A DNA stretch of 64,000 nt from Ectobius pallidus (lineage: Eukaryota > Arthropoda > Insecta > Blattodea > Ectobiidae), in NCBI GenBank assembly GCA_964059195.1, contig CAXKWD010000002.1, forward strand, positions 166,662,559-166,726,558, in the 5' to 3' direction. Below, in pieces: positions 50,809 through 63,749 of this stretch; positions within the stretch are counted from its first letter, which is position 1; every line of letters starts with the position of its first letter. The translations under genes were made by a program, and so were the position numbers. The notes under the pieces are model-generated. The model was not told where the DNA came from. It saw only the letters and a list, made by a program, of their open reading frames with translations, and searched no databases.

Positions 50809-53800
50809 CGACGCTAACGGAAGTTGGCAGGGCTGAGAATCCCGGGAAGGCATGCAGCTTCTATTAAAGCGCAGGATTGTATAAGAGTGGAAAAAGAACA
50901 GTTTCAACTGCTTTTGCATATAAACTTATGTTTCCTCGGAAACACAAGACATTTTTGAGATTATATTGTTAATGTAAAAACAATATTTTTTATTCTTGGA
51001 GATGAAAATCGCGCAGGATTTTAGAAAAGTCGAAATAAAACCATTTTATCAGCCTAGTACATAAAAACTCCCAAGAGACGAACGTCATAACATTTCATTG
51101 CGTATAAAACCGTGTACATCAACAATAAAAATGTACCATAGTTTACAAGATAACGGCTGTCGAACCGTTGAAAACGACTCACACGAAAAAAGTCATATCG
51201 GGAAAAATAACATCTTTTATAATTCCGCATACTCACAGCATAAAAGAAACTTTCGGAAATAAAAATAAAAAAGACGCTAATGGAAGTTGGCAGGGCTGAG
51301 AATCCCGGGAAGGCATGCAGCTTCTATTAAAGCGCAGGATTGTATACGATTGGAAAAAGAACAGTTTCAACTGCTTTTGCATATAAACTTATGTTTCCTC
51401 GGAAACACAAGACATTTTTGAGATTATATTGTTTATGTAAAAACAATATTTTTTATTCTTGGAGATGAAAGTCGCGCAGGATTTTAGAAAAGTCGATATA
51501 AAACCATTTTATCAGCCTAGTACATAAAAACTCCCAAAAGACGAACGTCAAAACATTACATTGCGAATAAAAGCGTGTACATCAACAATAAAAATGTACC
51601 ATAGTTTACGAGATAACGGCTGTCGAACCGTTGAAAACGACTCACACGAAAAAAGTTATATCGGTAAAAATAACATCTTTTTGAAATCCGCATACTCACA
51701 GCATAAAATAAACTTTCGGAAATAAAACTAAAATCGACGCTAACGGAAGTTGGCAGGGCTGAGAATCCCGGGAAGGCATGCAGCTTCTATTAAAGAGCAG
51801 GATTGTATAAGAGTGGAAAAAGAACAGTTTCAACTGCTTTTGCATATAAACTTATGTTTCCTCGGAAACACAAGACATTTTTGAGATTATATTGTTAATG
51901 TAAAAACAATATTTTTTATTCTTGGAGATGAAAGTCGCGCAGGATTTTAGAAAAGTCGATATAAAACCATTTTATCAGCCTAGTACATAAAAACTCCCAA
52001 GAGACGAACGTCAAAACATTTCATTGAGAATAAAAGCGTGTACATCAACAATAAAAATGTACCATAGTTTACGAGATAACGGCTGTCGAACCGTTGAAAA
52101 CGACTCACACGAAAAAAGTCGTATCGGTAAAAATAACATCTTTTTCAAATCCGCATACTCACAGCATAAAAGAAACTTTCGGAAATAAAACTAAAATCGA
52201 CGCTAACGGAAGTTGGCAGGGCTGAGAATCCCGGGAAGGCATGCAGCTTCTATTAAAGAGCAGGATTGTATAAGAGTGGAAAAAGAACAGTTTCAACTGC
52301 TTTTGCATATAAACTTATGTTTCCTCGGAAACACAAGACATTTTTGAGATTATATTGTTAATGTAAAAACAGTATCTTTTATTCTTGGAGATCAAAATCG
52401 CGCAGGATTTTAGAAAACTCGAAATAAAAACGTTTTATCAGCGTACTACATAAATCCTCCCAAATGACAAAACGCATAACTTTTCATTGCGAATATAACC
52501 ATGTACATCAACAATAAAAATGTACCATAGTTTACGAGATAAAGGCTTTCGAACCGTTGAAAACGCCTCGCACGAAAAAAGTCATATCGGCAAAAATAAC
52601 ATCTTTTTCAATTCCGCACACTCACGGCATAAAGGAAACTTTCGGAAATAAAAATAAAATCGACGCTAACGGAAGTTGGCAGGGCTGAGAATCCCGGGAT
52701 TGGCATGCAGCTTCTATTAAAGCGCAGGATTGTATAAGATTGGAAAAAGAACAGTTTCAACTGCTTTTGCATATAAACTTATGTTTCCTCGGAAACACAA
52801 GACATTTTTGAGATTATATTGTTAATGTAAAAACAATATTTTTTATTCTTGGAGATGAAAGTCGCGCAGGATTTTAGAAAAGTCGAAATAAAACCATTTT
52901 ATCAGCCTAGTACATAAAAACTCCCAAGAGACAAGCGTCATAACATTTCATTGCGAACAAAACGTTTACATCAACAATAAAAATGTACCATAGTTTACGT
53001 TATAACGGCTGTCGAACCGTCTCAAACGCCTCACACGAAAAAAGTCATATCGGCAAAAATAACATCTTTTACAATTCCGTATACTCACACCATAAAAGAA
53101 ACTTAGGGAAATAAAAATAAAATCGACGCTTACGGAAGTTTGTAGGGCTGAGAATTCCGGGAAGATGCAGCTTCTATTAAAAAGCAGGATTGTATAAGAT
53201 TGGAAAAAGAACAGTTTCAACTACTTTTGCATATAAACTTATGATTCCTCGGAAACGCAATAAATTTTTGAGATTATATTGTTAATGTAAAAACAGTATC
53301 TTTTATTCTTGGAGATGAAAATCGCGCAGGATTTTAGAAAAGTCGAAATAAAACCGTTTTATCAGCATACTACATAAAAACTCTCTAGAGACGAACCTCA
53401 TAACATTTCATTGCGAATAAAACCGTGTAACATCAACAATAAAAATGTACCATAGTTTACGAGATAACGGCTGTCGAACCGTTGAAAACGCCTCGCACGA
53501 AAAAAGTCATATCGGCAAAAATAACATCTTTTACAATTCCGAACACTCACAGCATAAAAGAAACTTAGGGAAATAAAAATAAAATCGACGCTAACGAAAG
53601 TTGGCAGGGCTGAGAATCCCGGGAAGGCATGCAGCTTCTATTAAAGCGCAGGATTGTATAAGAGTGGAAAAAGAACAGTTTCAACTGCTTTTGCATATAA
53701 ACTTATGTTTCCTCGGAAACACAAGACATTTTTGAGATTATATTGTTAATGTAAAAACAATATTTTTTATTCTTGGAGATGAAAATCGCGAAGGATTTTA

Positions 53801-54510
53801 GAAAAGTCGAAATAAAACCATTTTATCAGCCTAGTACATAAAAACTCCCAAGAGACGAACGTCATAACATTTCATTGCGTATAAAACCGTGTACATCAAC
53901 AATAAAAATGTACCATAGTTTACAAGATAACGGCTGTCGAACCGTTGAAAACGACTCACACGAAAAAAGTCATATCGGGAAAAATAACATCTTTTATAAT
54001 TCCGCATACTCACAGCATAAAAGAAACTTTCGGAAATAAAAATAAAAAAGACGCTAATGGAAGTTGGCAGGGCTGAGAATCCCGGGAAGGCATGCAGCTT
54101 CTATTAAAGCGCAGGATTGTATACGATTGGAAAAAGAACAGTTTCAACTGCTTTTGCATATAAACTTATGTTTCCTCGGAAACACAAGACATTTTTGAGA
54201 TTATATTGTTTATGTAAAAACAATATTTTTTATTCTTGGGGATGAAAGTCGCGCAGGATTTTAGAAAAGTCGATATAAAACCATTTTATCAGACTAGTAC
54301 ATAAATACTACCAAGAGACGAACGTCAAAACATTTCATTGCGAATAAAAGCGTGTACATCAACAATAAAATGTACCATAGTTTACGAGATAACGGCTGTC
54401 GAACCGTTGAAAACGACTCACACGAAAAAAGTCGTATCGGTAAAAATAACATCTTTTTCAAATCCGCATACTCACAGCATAAAAGAAACTTTCGGAAATA
54501 AAACTAAAAT

Positions 54511-55436
54511 CGACGCTAACGGAAGTTGGCAGGGCTGAGAATCCCGGGAAGGCATGCAGCTTCTATTAAAGCGCAGGATTGTATACGATTGGAAAAAGAA
54601 CAGTTTCAACTGCTTTTGCATATAAACTTATGTTTCCTCGGAAACACAAGACATTTTTGAGATTATATTGTTTATGTAAAAACAATATTTTTTATTCTTG
54701 GAGTTGAAAGTCGCGCAGGATTTTAGAAAAGTCGATATAAAACCATTTTATCAGCCTAGTACATAAAAACTCCCAAAAGACGAACGTCAAAACATTACAT
54801 TGCGAATAAAAGCGTGTACATCAACAATAAAAATGTACCATAGTTTACGAGATAACGGCTGTCGAACCGTTGAAAACGACTCACACGAAAAAAGTCATAT
54901 CGGTAAAAATAACATCTTTTTGAAATCCGCATACTCACAGCATAAAATAAACTTTCGGAAATAAAACTAAAATCGACGCTAACGGAAGTTGGCAGGGCTG
55001 AGAATCCCGGGAAGGCATGCAGCTTCTATTAAAGCGCAGGATTGTATAAGAGTGGAAAAAGAACAGTTTCAACTGCTTTTGCATATAAACTTATGTTTCC
55101 TCGGAAACACAAGACATTTTTGAGATTATATTGTTAATGTAAAAACAATATTTTTTATTCTTGGAGATGAAAGTCGCGCAGGATTTTAGAAAAGTCGATA
55201 TAAAACCATTTTATCAGCCTAGTACATAAAAACTCCCAAGAGACGAACGTCAAAACATTTCATTGAGAATAAAAGCGTGTACATCAACAATAAAAATGTA
55301 CCATAGTTTACGAGATAACGGCTGTCGAACCGTTGAAAACGACTCACACGAAAAAAGTCGTATCGGTAAAAATAACATCTTTTTCAAATCCGCATACTCA
55401 CAGCATAAAAGAAACTTTCGGAAATAAAACTAAAAT
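54511..55436 (+). repeat. Dimer duplication, copy 1 (A'-I, 926 bp)
   Basis: M119-M120 are repeated as M121-M122 at offset 926. The shared private marker is GGAGTTGAAAG (normally GGAGATGAAAG) at 54701 and 55627. The dimer sits inside the 19-monomer unit, so it predates that larger duplication or has been partly carried with it. Confidence 0.86.
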
Positions 55437-56362
55437 CGACGCTAACGGAAGTTGGCAGGGCTGAGAATCCCGGGAAGGCATGCAGCTTCTATTAAAGCGC
55501 AGGATTGTATACGATTGGAAAAAGAACAGTTTCAACTGCTTTTGCATATAAACTTATGTTTCCTCGGAAACACAAGACATTTTTGAGATTATATTGTTTA
55601 TGTAAAAACAATATTTTTTATTCTTGGAGTTGAAAGTCGCGCAGGATTTTAGAAAAGTCGATATAAAGCCATTTTATCAGCCTAGTACATAAAAACTCCC
55701 AAAAGACGAACGTCAAAACATTACATTGCGAATAAAAGCGTGTACATCAACAATAAAAATGTACCATAGTTTACGAGATAACGGCTGTCGAACCGTTGAA
55801 AACGACTCACACGAAAAAAGTCATATCGGTAAAAATAACATCTTTTTGAAATCCGCATACTCACAGCATAAAATAAACTTTCGGAAATAAAACTAAAATC
55901 GACGCTAACGGAAGTTGGCAGGGCTGAGAATCCCGGGAAGGCATGCAGCTTCTATTAAAGCGCAGGATTGTATAAGAGTGGAAAAAGAACAGTTTCAACT
56001 GCTTTTGCATATAAACTTATGTTTCCTCGGAAACACAAGACATTTTTGAGATTATATTGTTAATGTAAAAACAATATTTTTTATTCTTGGAGATGAAAGT
56101 CGCGCAGGATTTTAGAAAAGTCGATATAAAACCATTTTATCAGCCTAGTACATAAAAACTCCCAAGAGACGAACGTCAAAACATTTCATTGAGAATAAAA
56201 GCGTGTACATCAACAATAAAAATGTACCATAGTTTACGAGATAACGGCTGTCGAACCGTTGAAAACGACTCACACGAAAAAAGTCGTATCGGTAAAAATA
56301 ACATCTTTTTCAAATCCGCATACTCACAGCATAAAAGAAACTTTCGGAAATAAAACTAAAAT
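55437..56362 (+). repeat. Dimer duplication, copy 2 (A'-I, 926 bp)
   Basis: Repeats 54511-55436, with GATATAAAGCC near 55663 as the one difference noticed. The next monomer (M123) is class C, so the tandem run stops after two copies within the visible part. Confidence 0.86.
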
Positions 56363-59139
56363 CGACGCTAACGGAAGTTGGCAGGGCTGAGAATCCCGGG
56401 AAGGCATGCAGCTTCTATTAAAGAGCAGGATTGTATAAGAGTGGAAAAAGAACAGTTTCAACTGCTTTTGCATATAAACTTATGTTTCCTCGGAAACACA
56501 AGAAATTTTTGAGATTATATTGTTAATGTAAAAACAGTATCTTTTATTCTTGGAGATCAAAATCGCGCAGGATTTTAGAAAACTCGAAATAAAAACGTTT
56601 TATCAGCGTACTACATAAATCCTCCCAAATGACAAAACGCATAACTTTTCATTGCGAATATAACCATGTACATCAACAATAAAAATGTACCATAGTTTAC
56701 GAGATAAAGGCTTTCGAACCGTTGAAAACGCCTCGCACGAAAAAAGTCATATCGGCAAAAATAACATCTTTTTCAATTCCGAACACTCACAGCATAAAAG
56801 AAACTTAGGGAAATAAAAATAAAATCGACGCTAACGAAAGTTGACAGGGCTGAGAATCCCGGGAAGGCATGCAGCTTCTATTAAAGCGCAGGATTGTATA
56901 AGAGTGGAAAAAGAACAGTTTCAACTGCTTTTGCATATAAACTTATGTTTCCTCGGAAACACAAGACATTTTTGAGATTATATTGTTAATGTAAAAACAA
57001 TATTTTTTATTCTTGGAGATGAAAATCGCGAAGGATTTTAGAAAAGTCGAAATAAAACCATTTTATCAGCCTAGTACATAAAAACTCCCAAGAGACGAAC
57101 GTCATAACATTTCATTGCGTATAAAACCGTGTACATCAACAATAAAAATGTACCATAGTTTACAAGATAACGGCTGTCGAACCGTTGAAAACGACTCGCA
57201 CGAAAAAAGTCATATCGGGAAAAATAACATCTTTTATAATTCCGCATACTCACAGCATAAAAGAAACTTTCGGAAATAAAAATAAAAAAGACGCTAATGG
57301 AAGTTGGCAGGGCTGAGAATCCCGGGAAGGCATGCAGCTTCTATTAAAGCGCAGGATTGTATACGATTGGAAAAAGAACAGTTTCAACTGCTTTTGCATA
57401 TAAACTTATGTTTCCTCGGAAACACAAGAAATTTTTGAGATTATATTGTTAATGTAAAAACAGTATCTTTTATTCTTGGAGATGAAAATCGCGCAGGATT
57501 TTAGAAAAGTCGAAATAAAACCGTTTTATCAGCATACTACATAAAAACTCTCTAGAGACGAACCTCATAACATTTCATTGCGAATAAAACCGTGTCACAT
57601 CAACAATAAAAATGTACCATAGTTTACGAGATAACGGCTGTCGAACCGTTGAAAACGCCTCGCACGAAAAAAGTCATATCGGCAAAAATAACATCTTTTA
57701 CAATTCCGAACACTCACAGCATAAAAGAAACTTAGGGAAATAAAAATAAAATCGACGCTAACGAAAGTTGGCAGGGCTGAGAATCCCGGGAAGGCATGCA
57801 GCTTCTATTAAAGCGCAGGATTGTATAAGAGTGGAAAAAGAACAGTTTCAACTGCTTTTGCATATAAACTTATGTTTCCTCGGAAACACAAGACATTTTT
57901 GAGATTATATTGTTAATGTAAAAACAATATTTTTTATTCTTGGAGATGAAAGTCGCGCAGGATTTTAGAAAAGTCGAAATAAAACCATTTTATCAGCCTA
58001 GTACATAAAAACTCCCAAGAGACAAACGTCATAACATTTCATTGCGAACAAAACGTTTACATCAACAATAAAAATGTACCATAGTTTACGTTATAACGGC
58101 TGTCGAACCGTCTCAAACGCCTCACACGAAAAAAGTCATATCGGCAAAAATAACATCTTTTACAATTCCGTATACTCACACCATAAAAGAAACTTAGGGA
58201 AATAAAAATAAAATCGACGCTTACGGAAGTTTGTAGGGCTGAGAATCCCGGGAAGGTGCAGCTTCTATTAAAAAGCAGGATTGTATAAGATTGGAAAAAG
58301 AACATTTTCAACTGCTTTTGCATATAAACTTATGTTTCCTCGGAAACGCAATAAATTTTTGAGATAATATTGTTAATGTAAAAAAAGTATCTTTTATTCT
58401 TGGAGATGAAAATCGCGCAGGATTTTAGAAAAGTCGAAATAAAACCGTTTTATCAGCATACTACATAAAAACTCTCTAGAGACGAACCTCATAACATTTC
58501 ATTGCGAATAAAACCGTGTAACATCAACAATAAAAATGTACCATAGTTTACGAGATAACGGCTGTCGAACCGTTGAAAACGCCTCGCACGAAAAAAGTCA
58601 TATCGGCAAAAATAACATCTTTTACAATTCCGAACACTCACAGCATAAAAGAAACTTAGGGAAATAAAAATAAAATCGACGCTAACGAAAGTTGGCAGGG
58701 CTGAGAATCCCGGGAAGGCATGCAGCTTCTATTAAAGCGCAGGATTGTATAAGAGTGGAAAAAGAACAGTTTCAACTGCTTTTGCATATAAACTTATGTT
58801 TCCTCGGAAACACAAGACATTTTTGAGATTATATTGTTAATGTAAAAACAATATTTTTTATTCTTGGAGATGAAAATCGCGAAGGATTTTAGAAAAGTCG
58901 AAATAAAACCATTTTATCAGCCTAGTACATAAAAACTCCCAAGAGACGAACGTCATAACATTTCATTGCGTATAAAACCGTGTACATCAACAATAAAAAT
59001 GTACCATAGTTTACAAGATAACGGCTGTCGAACCGTTGAAAACGACTCACACGAAAAAAGTCATATCGGGAAAAATAACATCTTTTATAATTCCGCATAC
59101 TCACAGCATAAAAGAAACTTTCGGAAATAAAAATAAAAT

Positions 59140-59584
59140 CGACGCTAATGGAAGTTGGCAGGGCTGAGAATCCCGGGAAGGCATGCAGCTTCTATTAAAG
59201 CGCAGAATTGTATACGATTGGAAAAAGAACAGTTTCAACTGCTTTTGCATATAAACTTATGTTTCCTCGGAAACACAAGACATTTTTGAGATTATATTGT
59301 TTATGTAAAAACAATATTTTTTATTCTTGGAGATGAAAGTCGCGCAGGATTTTAGAAAAGTCGATATAAAACCATTTTATCAGCCTAGTACATAAAAACT
59401 CCCAAAAGACGAACGTCAAAACATTACATTGCGAATAAAAGCGTGTACATCAACAATAAAAATGTACCATAGTTTACGAGATAACGGCTGTCGAACCGTT
59501 GAAAACGACTCACACGAAAAAAGTCATATCGGTAAATCCGCATACTCACAGCATAAAATAAACTTTCGGAAATAAAACTAAAAT
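59140..59584 (+). repeat. Shortened monomer M129 (445 bp, same 18-bp deletion)
   Basis: The same junction as M110, 8776 bp downstream, near 59536. It shows that the deletion came before the 19-monomer duplication. Confidence 0.88.
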
Positions 59585-62500
59585 CGACGCTAACGGAAGT
59601 TGGCAGGGCTGAGAATCCCGGGAAGGCATGCAGCTTCTATTAAAGCGCAGGATTGTATAAGAGTGGAAAAAGAACAGTTTCAACTGCTTTTGCATATAAA
59701 CTTATGTTTCCTCGGAAACACAAGACATTTTTGAGATTATATTGTTAATGTAAAAACAATATTTTTTATTCTTGGAGATGAAAATCGCGCAGGATTTTAG
59801 AAAAGTCGAAATAAAACCATTTTATCAGCCTAGTACATAAAAACTCCCAAGAGACGAACGTCATAACATTTCATTGCGTATAAAACCGTGTACATCAACA
59901 ATAAAAATGTACCATAGTTTACAAGATAACGGCTGTCGAACCGTTGAAAACGACTCACACGAAAAAAGTCATATCGGGAAAAATAACATCTTTTATAATT
60001 CCGCATACTCACAGCATAAAAGAAACTTTCGGAAATAAAAATAAAAAAGACGCTAATGGAAGTTGGCAGGGCTGAGAATCCCGGGAAGGCATGCAGCTTC
60101 TATTAAAGCGCAGGATTGTATACGATTGGAAAAAGAACAGTTTCAACTGCTTTTGCATATAAACTTATGTTTCCTCGGAAACACAAGACATTTTTGAGAT
60201 TATATTGTTTATGTAAAAACAATATTTTTTATTCTTGGAGATGAAAGTCGCGCAGGATTTTAGAAAAGTCGATATAAAACCATTTTATCAGCCTAGTACA
60301 TAAAAACTCCCAAAAGACGAACGTCAAAACATTACATTGCGAATAAAAGCGTGTACATCAACAATAAAAATGTACCATAGTTTACGAGATAACGGCTGTC
60401 GAACCGTTGAAAACGACTCACACGAAAAAAGTTATATCGGTAAAAATAACATCTTTTTGAAATCCGCATACTCACAGCATAAAATAAACTTTCGGAAATA
60501 AAACTAAAATCGACGCTAACGGAAGTTGGCAGGGCTGAGAATCCCGGGAAGGCATGCAGCTTCTATTAAAGAGCAGGATTGTATAAGAGTGGAAAAAGAA
60601 CAGTTTCAACTGCTTTTGCATATAAACTTATGTTTCCTCGGAAACACAAGACATTTTTGAGATTATATTGTTAATGTAAAAACAATATTTTTTATTCTTG
60701 GAGATGAAAGTCGCGCAGGATTTTAGAAAAGTCGATATAAAACCATTTTATCAGCCTAGTACATAAAAACTCCCAAGAGACGAACGTCAAAACATTTCAT
60801 TGAGAATAAAAGCGTGTACATCAACAATAAAAATGTACCATAGTTTACGAGATAACGGCTGTCGAACCGTTGAAAACGACTCACACGAAAAAAGTCGTAT
60901 CGGTAAAAATAACATCTTTTTCAAATCCGCATACTCACAGCATAAAAGAAACTTTCGGAAATAAAACTAAAATCGACGCTAACGGAAGTTGGCAGGGCTG
61001 AGAATCCCGGGAAGGCATGCAGCTTCTATTAAAGAGCAGGATTGTATAAGAGTGGAAAAAGAACAGTTTCAACTGCTTTTGCATATAAACTTATGTTTCC
61101 TCGGAAACACAAGACATTTTTGAGATTATATTGTTAATGTAAAAACAGTATCTTTTATTCTTGGAGATCAAAATCGCGCAGGATTTTAGAAAACTCGAAA
61201 TAAAAACGTTTTATCAGCGTACTACATAAATCCTCCCAAATGACAAAACGCATAACTTTTCATTGCGAATATAACCATGTACATCAACAATAAAAATGTA
61301 CCATAGTTTACGAGATAAAGGCTTTCGAACCGTTGAAAACGCCTCGCACGAAAAAAGTCATATCGGCAAAAATAACATCTTTTTCAATTCCGCACACTCA
61401 CGGCATAAAGGAAACTTTCGGAAATAAAAATAAAATCGACGCTAACGGAAGTTGGCAGGGCTGAGAATCCCGGGATTGGCATGCAGCTTCTATTAAAGCG
61501 CAGGATTGTATAAGATTGGAAAAAGAACAGTTTCAACTGCTTTTGCATATAAACTTATGTTTCCTCGGAAACACAAGACATTTTTGAGATTATATTGTTA
61601 ATGTAAAAACAATATTTTTTATTCTTGGAGATGAAAGTCGCGCAGGATTTTAGAAAAGTCGAAATAAAACCATTTTATCAGCCTAGTACATAAAAACTCC
61701 CAAGAGACAAACGTCATAACATTTCATTGCGAACAAAACGTTTACATCAACAATAAAAATGTACCATAGTTTACGTTATAACGGCTGTCGAACCGTCTCA
61801 AACGCCTCACACGAAAAAAGTCATATCGGCAAAAATAACATCTTTTACAATTCCGTATACTCACACCATAAAAGAAACTTAGGGAAATAAAAATAAAATC
61901 GACGCTTACGGAAGTTTGTAGGGCTGAGAATTCCGGGAAGATGCAGCTTCTATTAAAAAGCAGGATTGTATAAGATTGGAAAAAGAACAGTTTCAACTAC
62001 TTTTGCATATAAACTTATGATTCCTCGGAAACGCAATAAATTTTTGAGATTATATTGTTAATGTAAAAACAGTATCTTTTATTCTTGGAGATGAAAATCG
62101 CGCAGGATTTTAGAAAAGTCGAAATAAAACCGTTTTATCAGCATACTACATAAAAACTCTCTAGAGACGAACCTCATAACATTTCATTGCGAATAAAACC
62201 GTGTAACATCAACAATAAAAATGTACCATAGTTTACGAGATAACGGCTGTCGAACCGTTGAAAACGCCTCGCACGAAAAAAGTCATATCGGCAAAAATAA
62301 CATCTTTTACAATTCCGAACACTCACAGCATAAAAGAAACTTAGGGAAATAAAAATAAAATCGACGCTAACGAAAGTTGGCAGGGCTGAGAATCCCGGGA
62401 AGGCATGCAGCTTCTATTAAAGCGCAGGATTGTATAAGAGTGGAAAAAGAACAGTTTCAACTGCTTTTGCATATAAACTTATGTTTCCTCGGAAACACAA

Positions 62501-63749
62501 GACATTTTTGAGATTATATTGTTAATGTAAAAACAATATTTTTTATTCTTGGAGATGAAAATCGCGAAGGATTTTAGAAAAGTCGAAATAAAACCATTTT
62601 ATCAGCCTAGTACATAAAAACTCCCAAGAGACGAACGTCATAACATTTCATTGCGTATAAAACCGTGTACATCAACAATAAAAATGTACCATAGTTTACA
62701 AGATAACGGCTGTCGAACCGTTGAAAACGACTCACACGAAAAAAGTCATATCGGGAAAAATAACATCTTTTATAATTCCGCATACTCACAGCATAAAAGA
62801 AACTTTCGGAAATAAAAATAAAAAAGACGCTAATGGAAGTTGGCAGGGCTGAGAATCCCGGGAAGGCATGCAGCTTCTATTAAAGCGCAGGATTGTATAC
62901 GATTGGAAAAAGAACAGTTTCAACTGCTTTTGCATATAAACTTATGTTTCCTCGGAAACACAAGACATTTTTGAGATTATATTGTTTATGTAAAAACAAT
63001 ATTTTTTATTCTTGGGGATGAAAGTCGCGCAGGATTTTAGAAAAGTCGATATAAAACCATTTTATCAGACTAGTACATAAATACTACCAAGAGACGAACG
63101 TCAAAACATTTCATTGCGAATAAAAGCGTGTACATCAACAATAAAATGTACCATAGTTTACGAGATAACGGCTGTCGAACCGTTGAAAACGACTCACACG
63201 AAAAAAGTCGTATCGGTAAAAATAACATCTTTTTCAAATCCGCATACTCACAGCATAAAAGAAACTTTCGGAAATAAAACTAAAATCGACGCTAACGGAA
63301 GTTGGCAGGGCTGAGAATCCCGGGAAGGCATGCAGCTTCTATTAAAGCGCAGGATTGTATACGATTGGAAAAAGAACAGTTTCAACTGCTTTTGCATATA
63401 AACTTATGTTTCCTCGGAAACACAAGACATTTTTGAGATTATATTGTTTATGTAAAAACAATATTTTTTATTCTTGGAGTTGAAAGTCGCGCAGGATTTT
63501 AGAAAAGTCGATATAAAACCATTTTATCAGCCTAGTACATAAAAACTCCCAAAAGACGAACGTCAAAACATTACATTGCGAATAAAAGCGTGTACATCAA
63601 CAATAAAAATGTACCATAGTTTACGAGATAACGGCTGTCGAACCGTTGAAAACGACTCACACGAAAAAAGTCATATCGGTAAAAATAACATCTTTTTGAA
63701 ATCCGCATACTCACAGCATAAAATAAACTTTCGGAAATAAAACTAAAAT

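Larger units (their letters stand above)
49056..57831 (+). repeat. 8776-bp higher-order unit, copy 1 (19 monomers)
   Basis: Nineteen monomers less 21 bp, because it includes the 445-bp M110. All rare markers recur 8776 bp later: GAGATAATATTG (49585/58361), the 18-bp deletion (50760/59536), AGTTATATCGG (51656/60432), GAATTCCGGG (53152/61928), CTTGGGGATG (54236/63012), the missing A in AACAATAAAATG (54363/63139) and GGAGTTGAAAG (54701/63477). Confidence 0.92.
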
